From: Lentisphaerota bacterium
Lineage (GTDB): Bacteria; Verrucomicrobiota; Lentisphaeria; Oligosphaerales; JABHEG01
NCBI GenBank assembly: GCA_018676675.1
Contig: JABHEG010000082.1
Span: forward strand, 1 to 64,000
Length of the DNA stretch: 64,000 nucleotides
Direction: 5' to 3'
Shown here piece after piece: positions 44,751-53,223 of this stretch. The translations under genes were made by a program, and so were the position numbers. Under the pieces are notes generated by a model, which saw only the letters and a list, made by a program, of their open reading frames with translations, searched no databases and was not told the DNA's origin. Within the stretch, counting starts at the first letter, position 1. Each line of letters begins with the position of its first letter.

Positions 44751-46544
44751 TCACGGCTCCCCGCGCATCCAGTAGACCTTGAACGTCCCCTTTGCGTCCC
44801 CGGGATCGAAGCGCAGACGCTTGATGCGTTCGCCTCGCCAGTCAGGATGCCGTCCGACTTCGAAGACATACTCGTGAGGCTTGCCGTCGGCCTGAAGCGG
44901 TACACTCACCAGCTTCCCCGGATCGATGCGCCCAAACTCCTCCGTCCCCCAGCGGAACTCCACCATCTTTCCCGCTGTCGCCGACAGGCGCACCCGGACG
45001 CGCTTGGTCGGCTCCGGATCAATATTGCAGGGCGAGATGACGATGATCGGGTCATCGCCGCGCGCAGTGATCGCAAGCCCATCCTTCTCTGCTCTCAATG
45101 CCGAGATATCCCGAGCCTGTGACCAGCCGGCCGGGTCCACGGCAAACTCGAACGCGATCGTCTCCGGCGGTCTGGACTCGAACTTCGGCGGCAGAGAATC
45201 CTCAAGTGGCCACCACACATTGATCCGCTGTGCCAGCCGGTCGACGATGTCACGGTGCTCGAGCGCGACGTTCCGCTCCTCGTGCGGATCCGCCAGCACG
45301 TCGAAGAGCTCGACAATGTCCCGCGGCCGATTCCGACGGAACGGGGAAAGCAGCTTCCAGCGCCCTTCAAGCACCCAGCGCACATACAGGTTCGCGGCCG
45401 GGTCGTTGACATCCACCGCATCGTGTCCATAGCCCGCCCCGAAGACAGCCTTCCGGGAAGCCAGAGCTCGGCTGTCCAGAAGGTCAGCCCCCTGCATGTC
45501 CGGCCCCGGCTTGAGGCCGCATGCGGCAAGGCTCGTCGGCATCATGTCGACGGCACTGACCAGCGTTGCATCGTCGCGACGCGGCGTCACGTGCCCCGGC
45601 CAGCGGACCATGACGGGAGTGCGTATGCCCCCCTCGTAACTGGTCAACTTCGAGCGCCCGGCATGGCGGGGTGAGTTCTCGCGCTGAATCCATCCGTTGT
45701 CACAGATATAGATGACCACCGTGTTCTCACGCAGCGCCTTGTTGTCGAGGTAATCGAGCAATCGCCCACAGGTCTCATCAAACCACTCGCACATGGCCCA
45801 GTAACGGGCGATATGAGGAGAAGGTGTCTTCGGCTGGTACTTCCTGAAGAGCCGATCCGGCGGGTTGTGGGGCGAATGCGGCATCATGGGGGCATACCAC
45901 AGGAAGAAGGGCTTCTTGGCGCCAACGGCCCCGTCGATGAAGTCGTACACGGGCTGCATGGTCTGGCGTCCGATGGTAAGCCCAACGTCGCCGTGCCGAC
46001 CTCCCTTCTTGGGGTCACCGTGTGTCATCCCGTGCGTGAACCCGCCTCGGTTGTGATGCCCCTCCCACCACTTCCCCGTCTGCATCGAGACATACCCAAG
46101 CGGGGCCAGCAGACGCGGCAGCGTTCGGGCTTCCCCGACGTGAGTGATCATCTGCTCCCGCAGGGCCAGCCGCTCCGCTGTCCATCTCGCCTTGCCCAGC
46201 CGGGGCGGGTCATTCGACGTCCGCTTGTTCTGATGGGGGTGGAACCCTGTGATCATCGCTGCCAGGGAGGGACAGCACAGTGGGGCGGCGACATAGCCAC
46301 GCGTAAAGGTCACGCCTTCACGAGACAACTTATCGATGTGCGGCGTCGCGATATGAGAATGGCCCATGAAGCTGTAATCGCCCCAGCCCTGGTCATCCGA
46401 GAGGATCCAGACGATGTTCGGCAGCGGTCCCTTGCGGGGCGTCTGCGCAAGAAGATCAGGCAGCGCCAGTGATGCCGCTGCCGTCACCGACAGACGCTTC
46501 AGAAAATCACGTCGCGGCAAGCTCTGGGTGTTCTGTCCATCCAT
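44751..46544 (-). CDS. Tat-exported sulfatase with an altered maturation motif
   Basis: A 597-residue protein of the type I sulfatase (alkaline phosphatase-like) family. A Tat signal (RRDFLKRL at 11-18) leads to the metal-binding LPNIVWILSDDQGWGDY (Asp50, Asp51). The formylglycine site reads C90-C91-P92-S93-L94, where the family consensus is CxPxR, so the motif arginine is leucine (CTG, 46263-46265). The rest of the core is intact (TGKWWEGHHN, YAPMMPHSPH, VIYICDNGW). A C-terminal beta-sandwich (about 460-597) has the IKRLRFDPGDAKGTFKVYWM ending shared with the sulfatase at 62326. ATG 46544 follows the HzsA-like stop by 28 bp, so they are probably one operon. Confidence 0.9.
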   Translation of the reverse strand: MDGQNTQSLPRRDFLKRLSVTAAASLALPDLLAQTPRKGPLPNIVWILSDDQGWGDYSFMGHSHIATPHIDKLSREGVTFTRGYVAAPLCCPSLAAMITGFHPHQNKRTSNDPPRLGKARWTAERLALREQMITHVGEARTLPRLLAPLGYVSMQTGKWWEGHHNRGGFTHGMTHGDPKKGGRHGDVGLTIGRQTMQPVYDFIDGAVGAKKPFFLWYAPMMPHSPHNPPDRLFRKYQPKTPSPHIARYWAMCEWFDETCGRLLDYLDNKALRENTVVIYICDNGWIQRENSPRHAGRSKLTSYEGGIRTPVMVRWPGHVTPRRDDATLVSAVDMMPTSLAACGLKPGPDMQGADLLDSRALASRKAVFGAGYGHDAVDVNDPAANLYVRWVLEGRWKLLSPFRRNRPRDIVELFDVLADPHEERNVALEHRDIVDRLAQRINVWWPLEDSLPPKFESRPPETIAFEFAVDPAGWSQARDISALRAEKDGLAITARGDDPIIVISPCNIDPEPTKRVRVRLSATAGKMVEFRWGTEEFGRIDPGKLVSVPLQADGKPHEYVFEVGRHPDWRGERIKRLRFDPGDAKGTFKVYWMRGEP

Positions 46545-46572
46545 CCGTCATCCATCCTGCGTGCGTGCCTCT

Positions 46573-49500
46573 CTACTCCAGCGTCGGTCGAGCGATCTTC
46601 CCCTTCAACTGCGCGAGTCCGCCTTCTTTCTCATATACGCCGTAGAACAACGAGCACGAGTCCAGCCAGACCGTGATCCGGTGCAGGTCTTCCGGCGGGA
46701 GCTTGACCCCATGGTGGCCTTTCACAAGCAGATGATAGAGCTTGGAAGCACGGGCACCAAACTCCCCGGGAGTGGTGCGATACCACTTCGGATCACTCCA
46801 GCCGCGTCCCCCGTAGTCGTAGAAGCCGTACTTCGGCGCGAGGCTCACGTACGATGTGTAGTAGGTTGTCCGCTTGTTCATCCCGCGTCCGGTTGGCGGG
46901 TAATGACTCAACGTGCGTCCCAACGCAGGCGCTTTGCCCACGTTCTTGGCATGGCAACCCACGCAGTGACGGTCCAACACAGGCTGCACCAGGCGCGGGT
47001 AACTGAACGGGTTCGTGCCGTCGACATCAGGCTTGGGTCGTGAAGGGGGCCGCTGCGTGGCCAGCGTGAGTCGACGAACAGACGCCGGAGCCCCCGGACG
47101 CGGCTCGTGGCAGCCATGGCAGATGGCCCGTTCGCCCGGCTGGAAATGCGTGGCAGAGCGCATGCTGGTCACGGCGAGACCGTGTTCGTCCAACGCCTGG
47201 AAATAGAGTTCCTTGCCGGCTGGAACGGTGAAATGCGCGCTGCCATCCGGTTCAACCGGCACGGTCCCCAGAACCATCCGGGCCAGATTGATCGAGTCGC
47301 TGCCCTGAGGAACCTGCACACCCGTGTTGTGCGGCGTCTTCGCGGACGCCACCGAGAGCGGCAGAATCTGGTACACACGCAGAGCCTTGATCTGCGTTCC
47401 CTCAGGCCACACCCGACTGCTGTTGTAGACATCCATCACACCGACCGTCGCAGTCAAGTCATCACCCTCCGCAGGACGAGCAGATGCGACGGGAACCGCA
47501 GGGGGAAGCAACCGCGGGCGCAGTGGAATAGGGTTGTGGGACGCAATCTCAGGATCCCGGTAGATCAGCTCGCGGTTGCCGAAGCTGTCGACCAGATAGA
47601 TGCCATAGTTGCCCCGCCCTCCCCGCGTCGCGCGGGTCATGTCCGCATCATATGCACACAGGTAGTAGTCGTCGCTCAACGGCCAGGGCGAACCATACAC
47701 CTCTCGTCCGCCCTGGGTCTCCGGGAAACGGACCTCGGGTGTCACTCGCTTGACCGGCCCCATGCCATCATCGTCTGGGACCCGTGGATCGATCAGGATG
47801 AGCGAGCCAAAGGCCTGCCCATGGTGCGGAGCGGCGGTGGCAAGGTACTTGTGCGAGCTCGGGACAGCCCGTACGTCGAGCTCCATATCGGGACGGCCGT
47901 GCCTCGGAGCGTAGTTCCCGTGCAGCGGACGTGGGTCAGAGCCGTCTGCCGTCGTGATCCAGGGCGTATGGGCCACGCATCCATGGCGGTCCACGTAATC
48001 CCAACGGGTCCAGATGATGCGACCATCGTGGGTCACACTCGGGTGCCACTCGTTCGTCTCATGTGGACTCAAGCAGCGAAGGCCGGCGCCATCGGCAGCC
48101 ATGTCGAACAACGTGTAGGTCGGACAGGAGCGTCCACAGCGCAGATATCCGCCACGGCGCTCGCTGACGAACGCAAGGCGCCCGCTGGGCATCCAGCACG
48201 GGTCGAAATCGTTCCACGTACCATCAGTCAATTGCAGCAACCCGCTCCCATCCACATTCGCCTTGAAGATGTGGTAGCAGCGCCCCCGGTCCCAGTGCCC
48301 ACGGGAGTGATCCACGTGATACTCGTGTACTGTGCTGCCCTCACACTCCGTGTAGGCAAAGGCAACCTGTCGACCGTCGAAGGAGAGGTCCGGAGACAGG
48401 TAGGAACCGGCTGTCAGCGCCTTCCCTTTGAGTCGCCCACGCGCGACGGTGGAATTGGCCAACACATTCCGGGCCTCCGGTTCAGGGCCGAACGGGTCGG
48501 AGATTGCGTACAGACCGCCTCCGGGAACGGCGAAGGCCCCGTAGTACTGGTCGCACATATGCTGGAACCGTGACCGGTGGCGCTTCAGAACAAGCAGTTC
48601 ACTGAAATCCAGTAAGGGGTTCGAGAAGGCAATCTGACGCCGGACCCGGCAGACTGCGGCGTAAAGAACAAATCGTGCCTCCCGTGCCGTCACCGGTAGT
48701 CGTCCATTCGCCGATCGCAGCACGGTCAGCTCAACAGCGGCCGCCTCAAGCCCCTGTACGTTGCGCCCCTGAAGATCCCTCAGGAGTGCCTCCGACCGCC
48801 GCAAGACCACATCGGCCGGATCTCGGTCAGTCGCCAGTATGAGGGACTCCGGCCGATAGGTCTCCAATGCAACGCGCTCGAAGTGGGCTCGATTACGCAC
48901 GTCCTTCTCAAGGAACCCATACTGATCCCGCCACTCCTGTGCCAAATCGGTGTGAGCGGGAACAGCTAAAAACTCATCCATGCCCCGAAGTGCCCGGATC
49001 CCATGCTCCCTTGCCGCGGTAATCTCCGCACACAGCGCCGGAACCTGGCTCAGTGCAGAGGCATCCTCCCGCTCGACCCGAGCAAGACAATCAGCCACAT
49101 GTGCACGACACGCTTCAAGGGCAGCGGCAAACTCCTGGCTCAGCAGGAAGCGCTGCGGCAACGCCTGTCTGAGCTGCGCAGGAAGTGCAGTCAGGTCGGC
49201 AGAGCTGACATCAGCCCCGGCCGGAAGCCCCGCAATCGCAGGCTTCAGTCGCCCCACAAACTCCTTCCATCGCGGATCATCTGGAACAGCGCCGGACGCG
49301 AGCAGCTGCGTGAGTTTTGCCTGCAGAACAGTGCGCACATCGGTCAGCCATATCCGGTTGAGTATCTCCTGCACCGTTCGAGTGCGACACACGCACGCAT
49401 ACAGATCCAGCCAGCGCGGATCTTCGGGCCCGGCTTTGGTTGTCCGCAGACCGTCAAGTTGCTGCTGCAACACCTTCTGCTCCGGCCCGGCCTGCCGCAA

Positions 49501-50259
49501 CGCCGTCTGAATCAATCGGGTGACCTCCTTACTGCTCGCCCCGTCCCCGAACCAGTTCCGTTCACGCCGCCGTCCGGCATCCCGGACCAACCAGGCCATC
49601 TGCTCAGGATAGGCTTTGACCAAGCGCGCCCAAAGGCCGGGCAACGGGTCCCCGGACGTGGGATGGACATTGAAATGCGCTGTTCCCTTGGCACGGTCAG
49701 CGTCCATACCCGCCCAGGCATCGAAGCGCACGTACTTCCCGTCGACCGCGTAAACGACATCACTCTTCGAATGCACCCAGATCCCGTGCTCGAACTGCCG
49801 TTGACCGATCCTGAGCGGGTTGTCCTGCCAGTTCTTGTTCCTGAGGAGTTGGCCCCAGCCCACAGCAACAGACTCCGGCGCCACGTCACAGATCCGGATC
49901 ACCGTCCCGTCGGCGGCAGTCAGCTGGGCCTCTCCCCAGATGTGGCAGTTCCCGCCCCCACTGGTCAGGACTGTCTCAAGCCGCAGAAGGGACCATCCCG
50001 TCACATCCACAGACACACGCGTGCCGGGGCCATCGCCAGCGACGGCCCCGCTCAAGGACGGTCTCAGCACGGTGCCAGCTCCCCCCTTCACTGTGGCACC
50101 CCGCCAACGGTTGACTTCCGCTCTCGCCGCAAGCATTGCCTGCGTCCACGTTTGACCGTCCTGATCTGCAGGCACAGCCGACAGACACGGGATGCACGTA
50201 ACTGTGAATAGCAGCAGAAAGGCGAATGCCCTACCAAGCAAATGGAACAGACTGCTCAT
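46573..50259 (-). CDS. Second secreted HzsA-like protein with NPCBM-like N-terminus and two c-type heme motifs
   Basis: A 1228-residue exported protein (signal MSSLFHLLGRAFAFLLLFTV). An NPCBM-like module (about 80-210) has GWGQLLRNKNWQDNPLRIGQ, EHGIWVHSKSDVVYAVDGKY and FDAWAGMD. A helical region with many short CxT-like segments precedes the propeller (SPDLSFDGRQVAFAYTE, DFDPCWMPSGRLAFVSERRG). Two CxxCH heme motifs follow: CHGCH at 1047 and CVGCH at 1099. The overall order matches the gene at 27329, but the N-terminal module differs. ATG 50259 has GGAGTTTCTACGC upstream. It heads an apparent operon with the sulfatase at 44751. Function is inferred only from hydrazine-synthase-alpha homology; no partner subunits are present. 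Confidence 0.86.
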   Translation of the reverse strand: MSSLFHLLGRAFAFLLLFTVTCIPCLSAVPADQDGQTWTQAMLAARAEVNRWRGATVKGGAGTVLRPSLSGAVAGDGPGTRVSVDVTGWSLLRLETVLTSGGGNCHIWGEAQLTAADGTVIRICDVAPESVAVGWGQLLRNKNWQDNPLRIGQRQFEHGIWVHSKSDVVYAVDGKYVRFDAWAGMDADRAKGTAHFNVHPTSGDPLPGLWARLVKAYPEQMAWLVRDAGRRRERNWFGDGASSKEVTRLIQTALRQAGPEQKVLQQQLDGLRTTKAGPEDPRWLDLYACVCRTRTVQEILNRIWLTDVRTVLQAKLTQLLASGAVPDDPRWKEFVGRLKPAIAGLPAGADVSSADLTALPAQLRQALPQRFLLSQEFAAALEACRAHVADCLARVEREDASALSQVPALCAEITAAREHGIRALRGMDEFLAVPAHTDLAQEWRDQYGFLEKDVRNRAHFERVALETYRPESLILATDRDPADVVLRRSEALLRDLQGRNVQGLEAAAVELTVLRSANGRLPVTAREARFVLYAAVCRVRRQIAFSNPLLDFSELLVLKRHRSRFQHMCDQYYGAFAVPGGGLYAISDPFGPEPEARNVLANSTVARGRLKGKALTAGSYLSPDLSFDGRQVAFAYTECEGSTVHEYHVDHSRGHWDRGRCYHIFKANVDGSGLLQLTDGTWNDFDPCWMPSGRLAFVSERRGGYLRCGRSCPTYTLFDMAADGAGLRCLSPHETNEWHPSVTHDGRIIWTRWDYVDRHGCVAHTPWITTADGSDPRPLHGNYAPRHGRPDMELDVRAVPSSHKYLATAAPHHGQAFGSLILIDPRVPDDDGMGPVKRVTPEVRFPETQGGREVYGSPWPLSDDYYLCAYDADMTRATRGGRGNYGIYLVDSFGNRELIYRDPEIASHNPIPLRPRLLPPAVPVASARPAEGDDLTATVGVMDVYNSSRVWPEGTQIKALRVYQILPLSVASAKTPHNTGVQVPQGSDSINLARMVLGTVPVEPDGSAHFTVPAGKELYFQALDEHGLAVTSMRSATHFQPGERAICHGCHEPRPGAPASVRRLTLATQRPPSRPKPDVDGTNPFSYPRLVQPVLDRHCVGCHAKNVGKAPALGRTLSHYPPTGRGMNKRTTYYTSYVSLAPKYGFYDYGGRGWSDPKWYRTTPGEFGARASKLYHLLVKGHHGVKLPPEDLHRITVWLDSCSLFYGVYEKEGGLAQLKGKIARPTLE

Positions 50260-50419
50260 GCGTAGAAACTCCGTACAATCACCATATCTCGATCCGCACC
50301 TGCGTCAGAGTCCCTGGTTCACGCGGGACTCACGCCCAAGCACTCAGCGACTCCACCAAACACGTAACAAGACACCGTACCACAACGACGCTGAAGCGTC
50401 TCCCGGCTTCAGCCCTTGC

Positions 50420-52510
50420 CTACTCCGCCAGCCGCAACCGGTACATTGTCGCCCCGATCTCACGTGCGGCAGCGATGATCTCGGGATGGGGAGTGTCGCA
50501 GTTGTCGATGAAGCCAATCTGGTAATTCTCGCCGTCACCGCGTCCGGTGGTGGCTTGGTCCTTGTAGATGAACCAGTGAGCGCCCAGCAGCTGCGGATTC
50601 CGCAATGCCCCACGTAAATACTCCGTGTACAACTTGGCGCGGTGCTCCTGATTGTCAGCCTTGCGTAGGCCCGTGTGGAACATGCCGCGGTCGAGGGCAC
50701 CAAAATGGAATTCACCGATGATCATGGGCTTGTCGATACCTTTGGGCAAGCGATCACGCTCGACGCTATAGGTGTACCGGTTGAAGCTGATCACGTCGCA
50801 GTATACAGCTGCTGCACGAACGGCTCGGTCATTCCTATTGGAGAACCGACATCCCAGGTAAAGCTGCTCCGGAGCAATGCGCTTCACTTCCTCTCGTACG
50901 GTCCGGAAATAGGTTTCCGCGGTCTTTGAGTAGAAGTCCCGGAGGTCTCCGCCTGCCTTCTTCACATCGGGGGCACCCATCGCGGCGAGCAAGGCCTCCC
51001 AGGATGAATGAGACGTTCCCCACGCCGTGTTCAGGGCGGCGATCTCCCGGTACTTCGCCTTCAGATCGGCGACGAATGCCCGTTTGGCCGGTTGGTCGGC
51101 AGGACAGCACAGCGTCGCGACAGCCAACGACACGTCCTTCCCCCAGCCAAGCTCGTTGTCAACGAAGTAGCCGATGCACCAGGGATCCCCCGCGCTTTTC
51201 CCCGCCTCCCGCGCCAGGCGTTTGGCCAGCCCCTCGCGGAAGCCCGGATCAAAGACATCACTGAACTTCTTCCACATCCCCTTCGAGGCGCGCAAGTCGG
51301 GCGAGCCGAAATGCACGGCGACCACGTAAGGGGTCTTGCGCTTGAGGTAGATCGCCTCGGAGGACCAGTTGGCCATAGTGTTGACGCCCCAGCTGCGCAG
51401 GCGCCGATGGCTCAGCCCGGCGAACCGATCCTGCCAGTTCACTCCGTACTTGCGGAGCAGGTTCGCGCGAGTGAAGTCATATTGCCGGTAGCCGCCCTTG
51501 TCTTTGTAGTACCCTCTCGGTGCCCACTTCCCGGGGCTGTAGAACTGACCAAACGGAGAGTCCTCGGCCGGCAGAGCCGCGTAATAGTGCTCGCGTCCGG
51601 TGATGGGCGTGGCGTTGGCGTCACGGATCCCGTCGATCCCGTTGGACCAGAAAAGGCGGCCCTCGGGGTCCACCAGCCACCACTTGTCCCGATGCTTCGC
51701 CACACGGAAGAAGCCGGTGGCCTCAAGCTGGGGGCCTTTGGCCCAGCCTCCGAACCGATTCCAGCCTTCCGGCCCCGGGTGTGTGGCCAGGTCTGTTGCC
51801 TCCTCGGCAATGCGACTATGCATCTCGCCCAGGGAGTGCGTCTTACCCGGCCAGTCCTTGTGCATGTATTGGCCAAACTCGTCGATCATCGGGAAGAACG
51901 GGTCCGGCAAGTCCCCGGACGAACCCCTATCCGGCTTCCCTCCTGCGCGGATGTTCGTTACCTCAAACGCGTGGGCCGTCTTGGGCTTTGGGGTGAAGAT
52001 GACCAGATTGACCACGTTCCCGGGGTCAAGCTTGGCCGCGCCATCGATGGGCGTGCCGCGCATCCCAACGAACTGCAGGCTCTCTCCCGCCGCTGAGCCC
52101 TGCGGGAGCTTGACCGTGATGGTCCCTTCACTGCCTGGTTTGAGTTCGACGCGTTCAGTCAAACAGTTCTTGCGCCCATCGGCCCCGGGATTGTCTACTC
52201 TCAGGCAAACCGTAACCTCCTTGGTCCCGCAATTCGTCACATCGACGGCAACGTGGCCATGCTTGGAGAGATCCCATTTGCCACCCGGGGCTTTCAGGTC
52301 GATCCCCGGCCATGCATGGCCCGTATTGGTCTCGAGGCGAAGTGCCCTCCCCTTCCCTTCCCCCCTCAGACTCAGCGCAACGGCTCTGGCAGGAATCGCA
52401 CGAAGGTCCAACGGCTCCCCCAGGTCAACCAACACCTGCTCTCCATGGGTTGCGGAGATCGCAGCGATCACGTGGAGGGCAAAAAGCGAGGCGATGGTAC
52501 GAGTAGACAT
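50420..52510 (-). CDS. Secreted GH50-like glycosidase (beta-agarase family)
   Basis: A 696-residue exported protein (signal MSTRTIASLFALHVIAAISA). Residues ~25-190 form a beta-sandwich, followed by FFPMIDEFGQYMHKDWPGKT, which is characteristic of GH50 agarases. The barrel carries GFFRVAKHRDKWWLVDPEGR and the two candidate catalytic glutamates: Glu453 in YFVDNELGWG (acid/base) and Glu600 in PMIIGEFHFG (nucleophile). GH50 enzymes split beta-galactosidic bonds in agar-type galactans; the exact substrate here is not known. ATG 52510 has AAGGAGTCCGGACACT upstream, so the 280-bp upstream extension of the frame is rejected. A sulfatase pseudogene lies 118 bp upstream on the same strand. Confidence 0.85.
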   Translation of the reverse strand: MSTRTIASLFALHVIAAISATHGEQVLVDLGEPLDLRAIPARAVALSLRGEGKGRALRLETNTGHAWPGIDLKAPGGKWDLSKHGHVAVDVTNCGTKEVTVCLRVDNPGADGRKNCLTERVELKPGSEGTITVKLPQGSAAGESLQFVGMRGTPIDGAAKLDPGNVVNLVIFTPKPKTAHAFEVTNIRAGGKPDRGSSGDLPDPFFPMIDEFGQYMHKDWPGKTHSLGEMHSRIAEEATDLATHPGPEGWNRFGGWAKGPQLEATGFFRVAKHRDKWWLVDPEGRLFWSNGIDGIRDANATPITGREHYYAALPAEDSPFGQFYSPGKWAPRGYYKDKGGYRQYDFTRANLLRKYGVNWQDRFAGLSHRRLRSWGVNTMANWSSEAIYLKRKTPYVVAVHFGSPDLRASKGMWKKFSDVFDPGFREGLAKRLAREAGKSAGDPWCIGYFVDNELGWGKDVSLAVATLCCPADQPAKRAFVADLKAKYREIAALNTAWGTSHSSWEALLAAMGAPDVKKAGGDLRDFYSKTAETYFRTVREEVKRIAPEQLYLGCRFSNRNDRAVRAAAVYCDVISFNRYTYSVERDRLPKGIDKPMIIGEFHFGALDRGMFHTGLRKADNQEHRAKLYTEYLRGALRNPQLLGAHWFIYKDQATTGRGDGENYQIGFIDNCDTPHPEIIAAAREIGATMYRLRLAE

Positions 52511-52628
52511 AGTGTCCGGACTCCTTCTTTCTCTTGCGGACGGCAGTTGGTTACGCGATCCGCCAGTGATCAGGTCGCGGGACCGGCACACAGTCGTCGG
52601 TCGCCAATCAACAGAACTCAAAACGCCG

Positions 52629-53064
52629 TCATTCCGGCTGCTGCGTTGCTCCGGTACTGACGTCCGTACACCACTTCTCGAGAGCACAGCGCATGGCCAC
52701 GGCACGCTCGGGGTGGTCCGCCGACAGATCCGTCTCCTCGGCCGCGTCCTCAGCCAAGTTGAACAAGGCGCCGTCGTTGTGGTCCGAAGCAACGCAGATC
52801 AGCTTCCAATCGCCATCGCGTGCGGCCTTCTGTCCCCAGCACTCCCAGAACAGCCGCCGGGGAGCCAGAGCTTCGCCACCGAACAGCAGTGGGGACAGAT
52901 CCACGCCGTCCAATGTATGTCCCTCAGGAATGGCAATCGGTGAAGCGCATCCCCTCTGCGGCAAGAGCGTCAAACCGCGGGGTCGAGTCGTGCACACTGC
53001 CGTAGCAGGCGGCGTCCCCATAGCCCATATCATCAGCCAATATGATCACGATGTTCGGCGGCAT
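52629..53064 (-). pseudogene. Sulfatase pseudogene with large internal deletion
   Basis: From ATG 53064 the frame reads [20 protein letters not shown] and on to [10 protein letters not shown], the first 46 residues of a sulfatase including the metal Asp-Asp pair, then stops at TGA 52924-52926. A different frame then continues the C-terminal part: [40 protein letters not shown], ending at 52629. The middle of the enzyme (about 290 residues, including the CxPxR site and most of the barrel) is missing. The junction lies near 52924-52945. It probably once served with the adjacent GH50-like gene. It cannot encode an active enzyme. Confidence 0.85.
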
Positions 53065-53223
53065 AAAGGGGCATTCTCCGAATGCTGTTGTTCCTCGTCG
53101 ATAACGACAATATAGCGCAAGTGCCGTCTCGGTTTCCGTTTCTGCGCCGCGACCTTACGTTACGTCCTCCAACAGCCCCCGCCCCGGCTGCGACTTCCCA
53201 ACGCCCGTGTCTTGGAGTTGCGA

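Noticed and set aside
46573..50259. Hydrazine synthase and hence an anammox organism.
   Set aside because: No beta or gamma subunits, no hydrazine dehydrogenase, and the neighbours are glycan enzymes; such alpha-like homologues occur in non-anammox PVC bacteria.
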